Shown: positions 19,244 through 26,543 of the stretch, one piece after another
Position numbering within the stretch: position 1 is the stretch's first letter
How the letters are laid out: each line of letters opens with the position of its first letter
NCBI GenBank assembly: GCA_019115045.1
Contig: DXEI01000011.1
Location: 1-43,160, forward strand
Source: Candidatus Gemmiger excrementipullorum
GTDB lineage: Bacteria; Bacillota; Clostridia; Oscillospirales; Ruminococcaceae
Direction: 5' to 3'
DNA length: 43,160 nt
Program-made: the position numbers and the translations under genes
Notes under the pieces: generated by a model
The model's input: only the letters and a program-made list of their open reading frames with translations
The model's database searches: none
Told to the model about the DNA's origin: nothing

Positions 19244-20141
19244 CCTGGTGGCGCTGGCGGCACGCCAGCCGCAGGCCCTGGCGGATTTGTGTGAGCGGCA
19301 GTACCACGACCGCATCGACGCCCTGGCGCAGGAGATCCTCGCCAGCGGGCGGCGCGTCGTCATGCTCACCGGGCCGTCGGCCGCCGGCAAAACGACTTCC
19401 GCCCACAAGCTGGCGGCGGCCATCAGCGCCAAGGGGCGGCGCGGCGTGGTGCTCAGCCTGGACGACTTTTTTGTGGGCGAGGGGCGCTACCCCAAAAACC
19501 ACGACGGCAGCGACGATTACGAGAGTTTGCAGTCGCTGGATGTGCCGCTGCTGCAACAATGCCTGGCGCAGCTGCATGCGGAAGGCGTCTGCCAGGCCCC
19601 GGTGTTTGATTTCAAGCTGCAGCTGCCCAACGGCACCCAGACGGTGGACTGCCGCGGCGGCGTCGTCATCGTCGAGGGGCTGCACGCGTTGAACCCGGCG
19701 CTGACCGAGCGCCTGCCCGCCGGCGCGGCGTTCTGCCTGTACGCCGGCCTGCGCGAGGAATACGCCGCCCCCGACGGCACCCGCTGCCTGGCCACGCGGG
19801 ACATCCGCCTGGCGCGGCGCCTGGTGCGGGACTACCTGTTCCGCGGCCACGCAGCGTCCTTTACGCTGGGTCTGTGGGGACATGTTTGCCATGGCGAGGA
19901 CCGCTACATCAAACCCTTTAAACCCCGCGCCGACCGCCTGTTGGACACCACCCACACCTATGAGGTCTGCCTGTGGCGCGGCGTGCTGGAGGCTATGCCG
20001 GACGACCCCGCCCTGACGCCGGCGCAAAAACGCCAGCTGGACGCGCTGTGCCGCAAGTTTGCGCCGTTCCCGGCGCTTGGCACCGATCTGGTGCCCGCCG
20101 GCAGCATGCTGCGCGAGTTTATCGGCCCGCAAACGGGGTAA
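19206..20141 (+). CDS. Uridine kinase-like nucleoside kinase
   Basis: This is a P-loop kinase of the uridine/phosphoribulokinase superfamily, 311 residues long. Walker A is GPSAAGKT (56-63); SLDDFFV is the nucleoside-kinase aspartate motif, and VVIVEGLHALNP the following core strand. Next come TRDIRLARRLVRDYLFRG, the LID-like arginine-rich segment, and a C-terminal region typical of clostridial nucleoside kinases that lack the N-terminal TGS domain. The likely reaction is phosphorylation of uridine or cytidine, but the substrate is not proven. The start at 19206 has GGAGG at 19195-19199, both inside hemZ, so the two are translationally linked. Confidence 0.85.
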   Translation: MDVMQRKRLIGSDLVALAARQPQALADLCERQYHDRIDALAQEILASGRRVVMLTGPSAAGKTTSAHKLAAAISAKGRRGVVLSLDDFFVGEGRYPKNHDGSDDYESLQSLDVPLLQQCLAQLHAEGVCQAPVFDFKLQLPNGTQTVDCRGGVVIVEGLHALNPALTERLPAGAAFCLYAGLREEYAAPDGTRCLATRDIRLARRLVRDYLFRGHAASFTLGLWGHVCHGEDRYIKPFKPRADRLLDTTHTYEVCLWRGVLEAMPDDPALTPAQKRQLDALCRKFAPFPALGTDLVPAGSMLREFIGPQTG

Positions 20142-20167
20142 ATTCACATAAAGTTCTATTTTGTGCG

Positions 20168-20196
20168 TTGCAAACGCAGCGGGAATCGGCTATAAT
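20168..20196 (+). promoter_or_regulatory. Promoter of the zinc-ribbon gene
   Basis: TTGCAA (20168-20173) and a perfect TATAAT (20191-20196) are separated by 17 nt. The transcript leader contains CGCAGC/GCTGCG, able to form a small hairpin at about 20213-20230, upstream of the AGAGGTG ribosome site of the gene at 20257. Confidence 0.8.
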
Positions 20197-20256
20197 AGGC
20201 ATAACCCTACGCAGCAGCGCAACGCTGCGAACAGTGTTAAGAAAGAGGTGTTCCGT

Positions 20257-20694
20257 ATGTTTGAACTGGATATTGAAATGCTGAAGGAACAGGGCATGCA
20301 GCTGGTGGACTCCGCCAAAAAGACGGCGCAGGACCTGGCCGGCAAAGGCAAAAACCAGCTGGACCTGCTCAACCAGCAGGCGCGTCTGTCCAAGGCGCAG
20401 CGTCAGCTGGGCGCGCTGGTCTACAGCCTGCACAAAGCGGGCGAGGAAAACCAGCCCCTGGTCGATAAGTATATCGAGGCCATTGCCGAGATCGAGAAGA
20501 ACATCGAGGAGATCAAGGCCAACATGGCGCCCGAAGAGTATGTCGAGGACGAGGCTGCCGAGGACGAGACGGAGGAAGAAGAGATCGAGGAAGAACCCGT
20601 CAAGCTGCGCGGCGAGACCAAGATCTGCCCGGTCTGCAAGTCGGAAGTGGACGGCGACGCGCTGTTCTGCAACCACTGCGGCGCGCAGCTGTAA
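20257..20694 (+). CDS. Small acidic protein with C-terminal zinc ribbon
   Basis: A 145-residue soluble protein of unknown function. Residues 1-95 are predicted to be helical, possibly coiled coil (repeated K/E/Q with LDLLNQQARLSKAQRQL). Then follows a very acidic stretch of Glu/Asp (about 92-113). The C-terminus is a two-CxxC zinc ribbon: CPVCKSEVDGDALFCNHCGAQL spans its ends, with the four cysteines in CPVC and CNHC. Similar proteins are common in Bacillota and are annotated only as zinc-ribbon proteins. It has its own promoter and is not obviously in an operon. The start follows AGAGGTG. Confidence 0.82.
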   Translation: MFELDIEMLKEQGMQLVDSAKKTAQDLAGKGKNQLDLLNQQARLSKAQRQLGALVYSLHKAGEENQPLVDKYIEAIAEIEKNIEEIKANMAPEEYVEDEAAEDETEEEEIEEEPVKLRGETKICPVCKSEVDGDALFCNHCGAQL

Positions 20695-20710
20695 CATACG
20701 GCGCGCGTGT

Positions 20711-20742
20711 GTGCAAATTTATGCCCGCAAAGGCGTTTGCAC
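20711..20742. repeat. Inverted repeat upstream of the mazG promoter
   Basis: GTGCAAA at 20711-20717 pairs with TTTGCAC at 20736-20742, and an inner GCC/GGC can extend the stem. The right arm ends one base before a TTGACA (20743-20748). With no T-tract it is a poor terminator; an operator or a weak terminator for the zinc-ribbon gene are both possible. Confidence 0.4.
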
Positions 20743-20753
20743 TTGACAAATGC

Positions 20754-20781
20754 TTGACAAATTTTTGATTCCGTGTAGAAT
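20754..20781 (+). promoter_or_regulatory. Promoter upstream of mazG (two tandem -35 boxes)
   Basis: TTGACA at 20754-20759 and TAGAAT at 20776-20781 are separated by 16 nt. A second TTGACA begins 11 nt upstream (20743-20748), one helical turn away. The region is the only AT-rich patch before mazG and probably drives mazG, perhaps with hup and the genes behind it. Confidence 0.68.
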
Positions 20782-20826
20782 ATTGCGTGGCGAAACCTGT
20801 CGCCCGCTGGAAGACAGTTCTGCTGT

Positions 20827-21501
20827 ATGATCGCTTACCCAACCAAACCGCAATATACCGCCGACGACCTGGCGGCCATCATCGCCATTTTGCGCGACCC
20901 GCAAAACGGCTGCCCGTGGGACAAAGTCCAGACGCATGCGTCCATCCGCATGAATTTCCTCGAGGAAGCCTACGAGGCGGTGGACGCCATCGACCTGGAC
21001 GACCCGCACCTTCTGTGCGAGGAACTCGGCGACGTGCTGATGCAGGTCGTGTTCCACGCGCAGATCGAGGCCGAAGCCGGGCGGTTTACCTGGCAGCAGG
21101 TCTGCGACGGGGTGTGCCGCAAGCTGATCGCGCGGCATCCGCATATTTTTGGCGGGGACGACAGCATAAAGGATTGGGACGCGCTCAAAAATAAAGAAAA
21201 GGGCCGCCTGACGCTGCAGGACGATCTCGCCAGCGTGCCGCAGGCGCTGCCCGCCCTGATGCGCGCAGCCAAGCTGCAAAAGCGCGCCGCCCGCTATGGG
21301 GTACAGGTCGCCGCCGACGCGCAGCAGATCGCGCGCCAGGCGCAGGCCTTGCAGCAAGTGCAGGGCGGACCGGCCGCACAGGCCGCGGGCGAACTGCTGT
21401 TTGCCGCCGTCGCGCTGGCGCGGCAGGCGGGTGTGGACCCGGAACAGGCGCTGCAGCAATACAATGCCGGCTTTGCACAAGCCGAACCGCAAAACCGCTG
21501 A
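20827..21501 (+). CDS. mazG: MazG nucleotide pyrophosphohydrolase
   Basis: MazG hydrolyses NTPs and dNTPs to monophosphates, cleaning abnormal nucleotides and lowering ppGpp effects. The 224-residue protein carries NGCPWDKVQTH and the metal-binding EExxE...ExxD pattern: NFLEEAYEAVDAID followed by EELGDVLMQVVFHA, then RHPHIFGG. It is shorter than two-domain MazG and lacks the N-terminal tetrapyrrole methylase-like domain fused to it in Bacillus YabN. The ribosome site is weak (GGAAG well upstream). The position just before hup and rqcP matches the yabN-yabO order of Bacillus. Confidence 0.93.
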   Translation: MIAYPTKPQYTADDLAAIIAILRDPQNGCPWDKVQTHASIRMNFLEEAYEAVDAIDLDDPHLLCEELGDVLMQVVFHAQIEAEAGRFTWQQVCDGVCRKLIARHPHIFGGDDSIKDWDALKNKEKGRLTLQDDLASVPQALPALMRAAKLQKRAARYGVQVAADAQQIARQAQALQQVQGGPAAQAAGELLFAAVALARQAGVDPEQALQQYNAGFAQAEPQNR

Positions 21502-21570
21502 CAAGCCGGCGCGGGGGAGGTATCCCGCCGCCGCTTTTGGCAGATAAATTCCATTTGGAGGTACAAAATC

Positions 21571-21843
21571 ATGACGAAAGTTGAACTGATCGCCGCTGTG
21601 GCGAACGAAGCCAACCTGACCAAGAAGGACGCCGAGCAGGCTGTCAACACCACCCTGAACGCCATCACTGCGGCGCTCAAGAACGGCGAGAAGGTCACGC
21701 TGGTCGGCTTCGGCACGTTTGAAGTCCGTGAGCGTCCCGAGCGCAAGGGCCGCAACCCCCAGACTGGCGCCGAGATCACCATCGAGGCTTCCAAGCTGCC
21801 CGCTTTCAAGGCCGGCAAGGCTCTCAAGGACGCTGTGCAGTAA
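21571..21843 (+). CDS. hup: DNA-binding protein HU
   Basis: HU is a small nucleoid protein that bends and compacts DNA. The 90-residue product is full length: [20 protein letters not shown], then [11 protein letters not shown], and the DNA-intercalating arm tip RNPQTG at 61-66 containing the conserved proline, ending in [17 protein letters not shown] lies before the ATG. Codon use is strongly biased to preferred codons (many GGC, AAG, CTG), as in highly expressed genes. A strong terminator follows directly, so most transcripts reaching hup should end there. Confidence 0.98.
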   Translation: MTKVELIAAVANEANLTKKDAEQAVNTTLNAITAALKNGEKVTLVGFGTFEVRERPERKGRNPQTGAEITIEASKLPAFKAGKALKDAVQ

Positions 21844-21867
21844 GCTGCGCCCGCAGGATCGCATCCG

Positions 21868-21899
21868 CCCCGTCGCCGCTGGCGATGGGGTATTTTTTT
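21868..21899 (+). terminator. Rho-independent terminator after hup
   Basis: CCCCGTCGCC (21868-21877) pairs with GGCGATGGGG (21881-21890), ten base pairs with one G-U and a 3-nt loop, followed by a T-rich run at 21891-21899. Confidence 0.93.
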
Positions 21900-21915
21900 C
21901 ATCGGAGGGGAACGT

Positions 21916-22167
21916 ATGCGTTTAGACAAATACCTCAAGGTCAGCCGCCTGATCAAACGGCGCACCCTGGCCAACGAAGTCGCCGACGCCGGCCGCGTGC
22001 TGGTCAACGGCAAACCGGCCAAGGCCAGCTATGCCGTCAAAGTCGGCGATACCATCGAGATCACCTTCGGCAACCGCCCGGTCACGGTGCGCGTGCTGGC
22101 GGTCGAAGAGCCCAAGGGCAAGGATGTAGCCCGCGAGTTGTTCGAGGTCGTCAGCCAGCCGTCATAA
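21916..22167 (+). CDS. rqcP: S4-domain RNA-binding protein RqcP (YabO)
   Basis: RqcP is a small S4 protein that works with RqcH in ribosome-associated quality control, helping C-terminal alanine tailing of stalled peptides on 50S subunits. The 83-residue protein is essentially one S4 fold: MRLDKYLKVSRLIKRRTLAN, then ADAGRVLVNGKPAKASY, and VGDTIEITFG. GGAGGGG precedes the ATG. It begins 16 nt after the hup terminator and leads the yabP-yabQ-divIC-yabR set, as in Bacillus. Confidence 0.93.
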   Translation: MRLDKYLKVSRLIKRRTLANEVADAGRVLVNGKPAKASYAVKVGDTIEITFGNRPVTVRVLAVEEPKGKDVARELFEVVSQPS

Positions 22168-22225
22168 TCGCCGCGCCGCCCGCATATCGTATGGGTATAC
22201 CGACGATGAGGGAGGGGACGCCGCT

Positions 22226-22543
22226 ATGGCGGAAACCAAAACCGAGCCCGCGCGCGCTGTGCGCCCGCCTGCGGCCGAAACGCCGCCGCGCGGCCACAGC
22301 CTCGCGCTCAAAGACCGCCGCCAGCTGGCGGTGACCGGCGTGGGGCGCGTCGTCAGCTGTGACGAGACGGCCGTCGTGCTGGAAACGCCGCTGGGCAACC
22401 TGACGATCGGCGGGCAGGAACTGCAGGTCAGCGAGCTTTCGGTGCAAAGCGGCCAGGTGCAGCTTTCCGGCAAGATCGAGTACCTGCAATATGCCGAGAA
22501 CCGCCAGTCCGGCGGCGGGCTGCTGGCCCGCCTGTTCCGCTAG
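22226..22543 (+). CDS. yabP: Sporulation protein YabP
   Basis: YabP belongs to the YabP/YqfC family, needed for spore assembly in Bacillus and conserved in sporulating clostridia. The 105-residue protein has a polar leader of about 25 residues, then the conserved beta core: LALKDRRQLAVTGVGRVVSC, ETPLGNLTIGGQELQVSEL, and VQLSGKIEYLQYAE. The ATG follows GGAGGGG. It is one base from yabQ. Its presence argues for a spore-forming organism or recent ancestor. Confidence 0.9.
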   Translation: MAETKTEPARAVRPPAAETPPRGHSLALKDRRQLAVTGVGRVVSCDETAVVLETPLGNLTIGGQELQVSELSVQSGQVQLSGKIEYLQYAENRQSGGGLLARLFR

Positions 22544-22544
22544 T

Positions 22545-23066
22545 ATGGCGGCGGCGCCTGCGGCCTGGGCCGTCGCGTCGGACATCCTGTGGTGCTTGGG
22601 GCTGGGCTGCCTGCTGGGCGCAGCGCGGGACCTGCTGGACTTTGTGCCGGGCGGCGGGGCGGTGCGCTGCTTTTTGTGGGACATCGCGGTGTTTGCCGCC
22701 GCGGCCGTGCTGGTCTGCGGGTTTGCGGCCGGCGTCAGCAGCAGCGGCGTGGCGCGCTGGTATATGGCGGCCGGCACGCTGGGCGGTGCGCTTGCCTGGT
22801 ACGGCGCTTTGCGCGGCGGGCTGCATCGCGCAGCAAGGCTGGCGGGCAAAGCGCTCCGCTGGCCGTTTTGGGCGGCGTGGCGCGCGCTGGGCCGGCTGTG
22901 CAAACGGTGCGCGGCGGCACTGCGCAGCTGCCGCCATAAAAAAGTGGCAAAAACGGCAAAAAACCAAAAAAAGCAGTTGCAAAGCCTGCCGAAAATAGTA
23001 TATAATGAACCATACGTAGCAGTATGCGCCGAAAAGGCGCAGGAAAGGGGGCATCCTGTCCCATGA
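22545..23066 (+). CDS. yabQ: Spore cortex protein YabQ-like membrane protein
   Basis: YabQ is a mother-cell membrane protein required for spore cortex formation in Bacillus. This 173-residue product has membrane segments in its first 90 residues (SDILWCLGLGCLLGAARDLL, then FLWDIAVFAAAAVLVCGFAA and a third), followed by a basic, lysine- and arginine-rich tail. Sequence conservation in this family is low, so the call rests on topology and on position between yabP and divIC. It has no ribosome site of its own; the start is one base after the yabP stop, implying coupling. A promoter for divIC is embedded in its last 100 nt. Confidence 0.8.
   Translation: MAAAPAAWAVASDILWCLGLGCLLGAARDLLDFVPGGGAVRCFLWDIAVFAAAAVLVCGFAAGVSSSGVARWYMAAGTLGGALAWYGALRGGLHRAARLAGKALRWPFWAAWRALGRLCKRCAAALRSCRHKKVAKTAKNQKKQLQSLPKIVYNEPYVAVCAEKAQERGHPVP
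22977..23006 (+). promoter_or_regulatory. Promoter for divIC inside the yabQ 3' end
   Basis: TTGCAA (22977-22982), 18 nt, and TATAAT (23001-23006) lie within the yabQ reading frame, in an AT-rich patch that contrasts with the GC-rich surroundings. It would let divIC and yabR be expressed independently of the upstream sporulation genes. Confidence 0.72.
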
Positions 23067-23347
23067 ATAAGCGGCGCGGGTTGCTCCCGCAGTGGCTGAT
23101 CGCAGCGGTATTCGTAGCGGTATGCGGGTATCTCTTCGTCAGCCTCATCCATTACCAGGTATCCATCGGCTCCAAGCAGCAGGAACTGTTGAGCGTGCAG
23201 AACCAGCTCAGCACCCAGCTGACCGAGAATGCCGAGCTGTCCAATACACTGGATCAGGGCGAGGCCGCCATCATTGAGCGGTACGCCCGCGAGCAGGGCT
23301 ATGCCAAGCCCAACGAGCGCGTGTTTGTGGACATCAGCGGCAAATAA
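23063..23347 (+). CDS. divIC: Cell division protein DivIC (FtsB-like)
   Basis: DivIC is a bitopic septal protein that forms a complex with FtsL and DivIB at the division site. The 94-residue protein has a short basic cytoplasmic end, one membrane helix (about 10-28, LPQWLIAAVFVAVCGYLFVS), a coiled-coil segment (SKQQELLSVQNQLSTQLTEN), and the conserved ending region IERYAREQGYAKPNERVFVD. Its ATG overlaps the yabQ stop as ATGA. AAAGGGG is about eleven bases upstream. Size and layout are standard. Confidence 0.9.
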   Translation: MNKRRGLLPQWLIAAVFVAVCGYLFVSLIHYQVSIGSKQQELLSVQNQLSTQLTENAELSNTLDQGEAAIIERYAREQGYAKPNERVFVDISGK

Positions 23348-23438
23348 GGTCCACACGCCGTGCGGCAACGTTTCAGCAGGGGCGCTTTGCGGCAACCCTT
23401 CTGCATAGAACATTTCAAAGAAAAAGGGGTATACAAGT

Positions 23439-23909
23439 TTGGCATTACAAGTTGGGGATATCGTCGAGGGCAAGGTCACCGGCATCAAACCGTTCGGTGC
23501 GTTCGTCTCTCTGCCGGAAGGCAAGACCGGCCTTGTCCATATTTCGGAGGTTTCCTACGAGTTCGTGCAGGATCTTTCCGCCGTGCTCACCGACGGCCAG
23601 GCCGTGCAGGTAAAGGTCCTCTCCATCGCGCCGGACGGCAAGATCGCGCTGTCCATCAAGCGCACGCAGCCCGCGCCGGAGCGCGGCGCCCGCCCGCAGA
23701 ACGCCGGCGCGCGCCCGGCCGGCAGCCACCGCCCCCCCAAGCGGGAAGAAAAACCCCGCGTCTGGCAGCCCAAGCCGGCTGCCCCCCAGGGCGAGATGAG
23801 CTTTGAGGATATGATGGCGCGCTACAAATCCCGCAGCGAGGAAAAGATCGCCGACCTCAAGCGCGTGACCGAGAACCACCGCGGCGGGTATTCGCGCCGC
23901 CGCGGGTAA
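23439..23909 (+). CDS. yabR: S1-domain RNA-binding protein YabR
   Basis: A 156-residue RNA-binding protein with one S1 domain at 1-75: VGDIVEGKVTGIKPFGAFVS, GKTGLVHISEVSYEFV, and the closing strand KIALSIKRT. A basic, proline- and arginine-rich linker and a helical end (SFEDMMARYKSRSEEKIADL) follow, as in Bacillus YabR, which is tied to general stress and ribosome functions without a firm role. Translation starts at TTG (23439), nine bases after AAGGGG; there is no ATG at the N-terminus. It is the last gene of the set, followed by a terminator. Confidence 0.92.
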   Translation: MALQVGDIVEGKVTGIKPFGAFVSLPEGKTGLVHISEVSYEFVQDLSAVLTDGQAVQVKVLSIAPDGKIALSIKRTQPAPERGARPQNAGARPAGSHRPPKREEKPRVWQPKPAAPQGEMSFEDMMARYKSRSEEKIADLKRVTENHRGGYSRRRG

Positions 23910-23964
23910 GGGCACGCCGCTTTCTACATGGCCGGGCCGCCGCGCCCGGCGCCGTTTGTCAGAC

Positions 23965-24008
23965 ACTCTACCCTGACGGGCTTTGGCCGCCGGGGATAGA
24001 GTTTTTTT
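23965..24008 (+). terminator. Rho-independent terminator after yabR
   Basis: ACTCTA (23965-23970) pairs with TAGAGT (23997-24002), extended by CCC/GGG with one bulged base, and seven T follow (24002-24008). Confidence 0.8.
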
Positions 24009-24029
24009 GTGAATTTTGAAAGGAACGCT

Positions 24030-25160
24030 ATGCCCGCAATGTACACGCTGGTGGCCCCCTGCTTTTTTGGCACCGAGTCCACGCTGCATTTTGAGATCAA
24101 GCGCCTGGGCGCGCAGAACATCCAGGTCACCGACGGCCGCATCGCCTTCCAGGGCGGGGCGGAGCTGATCGCCGCGGCCAACCTCAACCTGCGCACGGCC
24201 GAGCGCGTGCTGCTGCAGCTGGCCCGCTACAAAGCGACGACCTTTGACGAGCTGTTTGACGGCTGCTACCAGATCCCGTGGGAGGAACTGCTGCCCGCCG
24301 ACGCGGCGTTCCCGGTCAAAGGTTCCAGCCTGTCCAGCCAGCTGTCCAGCGTGCCGGCCTGCCAGAGCATCCTCAAAAAAGCCGTCGTCAAGCGGCTGCT
24401 GGCGGGGCACCGCGTCACCGCCCTGCCCGAGAGCGGCGACGTCTACAAGATCCGCTTTGCGCTGCGCAAGGACGAAGTGGAAATTTACCTGGACACCTCC
24501 GGCGACGGCCTGCACAAGCGCGGCTACCGCAAGCGCGCGACGCTGGCGCCCATCAAAGAGACGCTGGCCGCCGCCATTGCCGACCTGGGCCGCGTGCGCC
24601 GTGACAGCCTGGTGCAGGACCCGTTCTGCGGGTCCGGCACGCTGGTCATCGAGGCGGCGCAGAAAGCGCTCAACCTCGCGCCGGGGCTGGGCCGCCATTT
24701 TGCCGCCGAGCATTTTGCCTTTCTGCCGGCGGAGATCTGGGCGCAGCAGCGCGAAAAAGCGCGCGGCGAGGCGCGCCCCGACGCCGCGTTTGAGGGCGTC
24801 GGCTATGACATCGACCCCGCCGCCGTGGCGCTGGCCAGCGCCAACGCCAGGCTGGCCGGGGTAGGGGACCGCTGCCGGTTTGCCGTGGCCGACATCAAAG
24901 ACTTTACGCCGGCTGCCAACGCCACGGTGCTGACCAACCCGCCCTACGGCGAGCGCCTGGGCGACGCGGCCGAGGCCGCCGCGCTGGCGCGCACGCTGGG
25001 CCAGGTCTGGCAGCGGCACCCGGGGCAGGGGATGTACGCCATCACGGCGGATGCCGAGTTTGAGCAGCATTTCGGCAAAAAGGCCGCCCGCCGCCGCAAG
25101 ATCTACAACGGCATGATCCCCTGCCAGCTCTATATGTACTACGAACAGCCCAAGAGGTGA
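24030..25160 (+). CDS. THUMP-domain class I SAM-dependent RNA methyltransferase (RlmL/YpsC type)
   Basis: This 376-residue protein resembles COG0116 enzymes that methylate guanine N2 in 23S rRNA or tRNA. An N-terminal ferredoxin-like and THUMP region (PCFFGTESTLHFEIKRLGAQ, then SGDVYKIRFAL, DGLHKRGYR) is followed by the Rossmann methyltransferase domain: QDPFCGSGTLVIEAA, the SAM loop; GYDIDPAAVALASAN; and catalytic TNPPYGERL. I prefer the ATG at 24030, with AAAGGA just upstream, over a GTG at 24009 that lacks a site. Its stop is 4 nt from the NYN gene, so the two are likely co-transcribed. The exact target base cannot be read from sequence. Confidence 0.9.
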   Translation: MPAMYTLVAPCFFGTESTLHFEIKRLGAQNIQVTDGRIAFQGGAELIAAANLNLRTAERVLLQLARYKATTFDELFDGCYQIPWEELLPADAAFPVKGSSLSSQLSSVPACQSILKKAVVKRLLAGHRVTALPESGDVYKIRFALRKDEVEIYLDTSGDGLHKRGYRKRATLAPIKETLAAAIADLGRVRRDSLVQDPFCGSGTLVIEAAQKALNLAPGLGRHFAAEHFAFLPAEIWAQQREKARGEARPDAAFEGVGYDIDPAAVALASANARLAGVGDRCRFAVADIKDFTPAANATVLTNPPYGERLGDAAEAAALARTLGQVWQRHPGQGMYAITADAEFEQHFGKKAARRRKIYNGMIPCQLYMYYEQPKR

Positions 25161-25164
25161 TAGC

Positions 25165-26004
25165 ATGGAAGATCTCAAACTGGCGGTGCTCATCGACGCC
25201 GACAACATCTCGCCCAAATATGTCAAGGTCATTCTGGACGAGGCGGCGTCCTTTGGCGTGGCGGCCTGCAAGCGCATTTACGGCGACTGGTCCGACGCGC
25301 GCTTAAAAAACTGGAAGGATGTCCTGCTCAACAACTCCATCATCCCCATCCAGCAGTACAGCTACACCACCGGCAAAAACGCGACTGACTCCGCCATGAT
25401 CATCGACGCGATGGATCTTTTGTACGGCGGCAACCTGGACGGGTTCTGCATCGTCTCGTCGGACAGCGATTTTACCCGCCTGGCGGCCCGCCTGCGCGAG
25501 GCCGGCAAGCTGGTCATCGGCATGGGCGAAAGCAAGGCGCTGGGCCCCTTTGTCAAAGCCTGCGACCAGTTCAAGTACCTGGACCTGATCCTGGACCACG
25601 GCGGCGCCGAGGAGGACGGCCCTGCCGCGCCGCAGGCCGAGACCGAAGCGCTGGCCCAGGCCGGCGACGATACCGCCATCAACCGCGATTCCATCGGGCG
25701 CATCGTGCGCGGCCTCATCGACGAGATGGACGACAGCACCGGCTGGGTGCGCACCTCCCGCGTGGGGGACCAGCTCATCAAGCGCTACCCGGACTTTGAC
25801 GTGCGCAACTTCGGCTCCAAGAGCCTGAACAAGTTCCTGGCCTCGCTGCCGGAAATGGAAGTGGAGGAACGCATCCTCTCCAACGGCAACCCCATCCAGT
25901 TCGTGCGCATCCGCCCCGCGCCGCAGCCCAAAGAGGGCAAACTGGCCGCCCGCCGCCAGGGCGCCAAAAAGACGGCGCGCCGCAGCAGCGGCAAGCGTAA
26001 ATGA
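25165..26004 (+). CDS. NYN-domain RNase-like protein with C-terminal OST-HTH/LOTUS domain
   Basis: A 279-residue protein with two modules. The NYN/PIN-like nuclease domain (about 1-145) keeps the acidic metal-binding positions: LIDADNIS (D11 and D13), NATDSAM (D75), and SSDSDF (98-103). An OST-HTH/LOTUS domain follows (about 176-240: IGRIVRGLIDEM and VRNFGSKSLNKFLAS), a fold that binds RNA, often G-rich or structured. The tail is basic (KKTARRSSGKRK). Related MARF1-type proteins cut RNA. It follows the RNA methyltransferase by 4 nt with AAGAGGTG as ribosome site. The substrate is unknown. Confidence 0.88.
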   Translation: MEDLKLAVLIDADNISPKYVKVILDEAASFGVAACKRIYGDWSDARLKNWKDVLLNNSIIPIQQYSYTTGKNATDSAMIIDAMDLLYGGNLDGFCIVSSDSDFTRLAARLREAGKLVIGMGESKALGPFVKACDQFKYLDLILDHGGAEEDGPAAPQAETEALAQAGDDTAINRDSIGRIVRGLIDEMDDSTGWVRTSRVGDQLIKRYPDFDVRNFGSKSLNKFLASLPEMEVEERILSNGNPIQFVRIRPAPQPKEGKLAARRQGAKKTARRSSGKRK

Positions 26005-26016
26005 GCGCAGCATAAA

Positions 26017-26064
26017 AACAAAACGCTATGCGCAGCGGTATGCCGCTGTGCATAGCGTTTTGTT
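26017..26064. terminator. Bidirectional terminator between convergent units
   Basis: AACAAAACGCTATGC (26017-26031) pairs with GCATAGCGTTTTGTT (26050-26064), and inside it CAGCGG pairs with CCGCTG around a TATG loop, making a stem of over 20 bp. The A-rich left and T-rich right flanks let it work in both directions, between the NYN gene and the convergent GNAT gene. Confidence 0.9.
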
Positions 26065-26074
26065 GATTTCAGGG

Positions 26075-26521
26075 TCACAGGGCCCTGCGGTAGTAGACCA
26101 TATCCACCAGCTGCACGCCGCCTTCCCAAATGGGGTGGTCGTAGTGGTCGGTAAAAAAGTTTTTGACCCGGTGGGAATAGCAAAACCCGCAGGCCTCATA
26201 AAACGGGACGGTCAGTGGGCTTTCGCCGGTGCCGGCCTGCAATATAGCAAACCGCCCCCGGGCGGCGTCTGCTACATGGTCTACCAGCGCCCGGGCATAG
26301 CCGCGGTGCTGCCAGGCAGGGGCGGTGGCCAAATTCTTGATCTCCAGCACGCCGCCGCCCTCGTCGGTGACGACGCACAGCGCTCTGGCGGCGCCGTCCT
26401 CCTCCAGCACATACAGGGTGCCCCGCTCGAGATAGCGGTCGATCATGGTTTCCTGCTCATCGCCCAACAACAGCAGCGGCAGGTAGTCTTTTTTGTTTTG
26501 CGTGACTGTGCGGATGTTCAT
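26075..26521 (-). CDS. GNAT family N-acetyltransferase
   Basis: A 148-residue acetyl-CoA-dependent acyltransferase of unknown substrate. The GNAT motif A is visible: LEIKNLATAP followed by QHRGYARALV, the acetyl-CoA phosphate loop. The C-terminal FYEACGFCYSHRVKNFF is the typical motif B. The ATG at 26521 is the start; longer frames upstream run into the reductase gene. The ribosome site is weak. It is the last gene of a minus-strand run (CPBP, tadA, SDR, GNAT), 22 nt after the SDR stop. Confidence 0.88.
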   Translation of the reverse strand: MNIRTVTQNKKDYLPLLLLGDEQETMIDRYLERGTLYVLEEDGAARALCVVTDEGGGVLEIKNLATAPAWQHRGYARALVDHVADAARGRFAILQAGTGESPLTVPFYEACGFCYSHRVKNFFTDHYDHPIWEGGVQLVDMVYYRRAL

Positions 26522-26543
26522 ACCGTTCGCCTGCCTGGCTCGT

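Noticed and set aside
21502-21545. GC-rich hairpin between mazG and hup (GGCGCGGG with CCCGCCGCC).
   Set aside because: Pairing needs a bulge and only four T follow, broken by GGC; too weak to call a terminator or attenuator.
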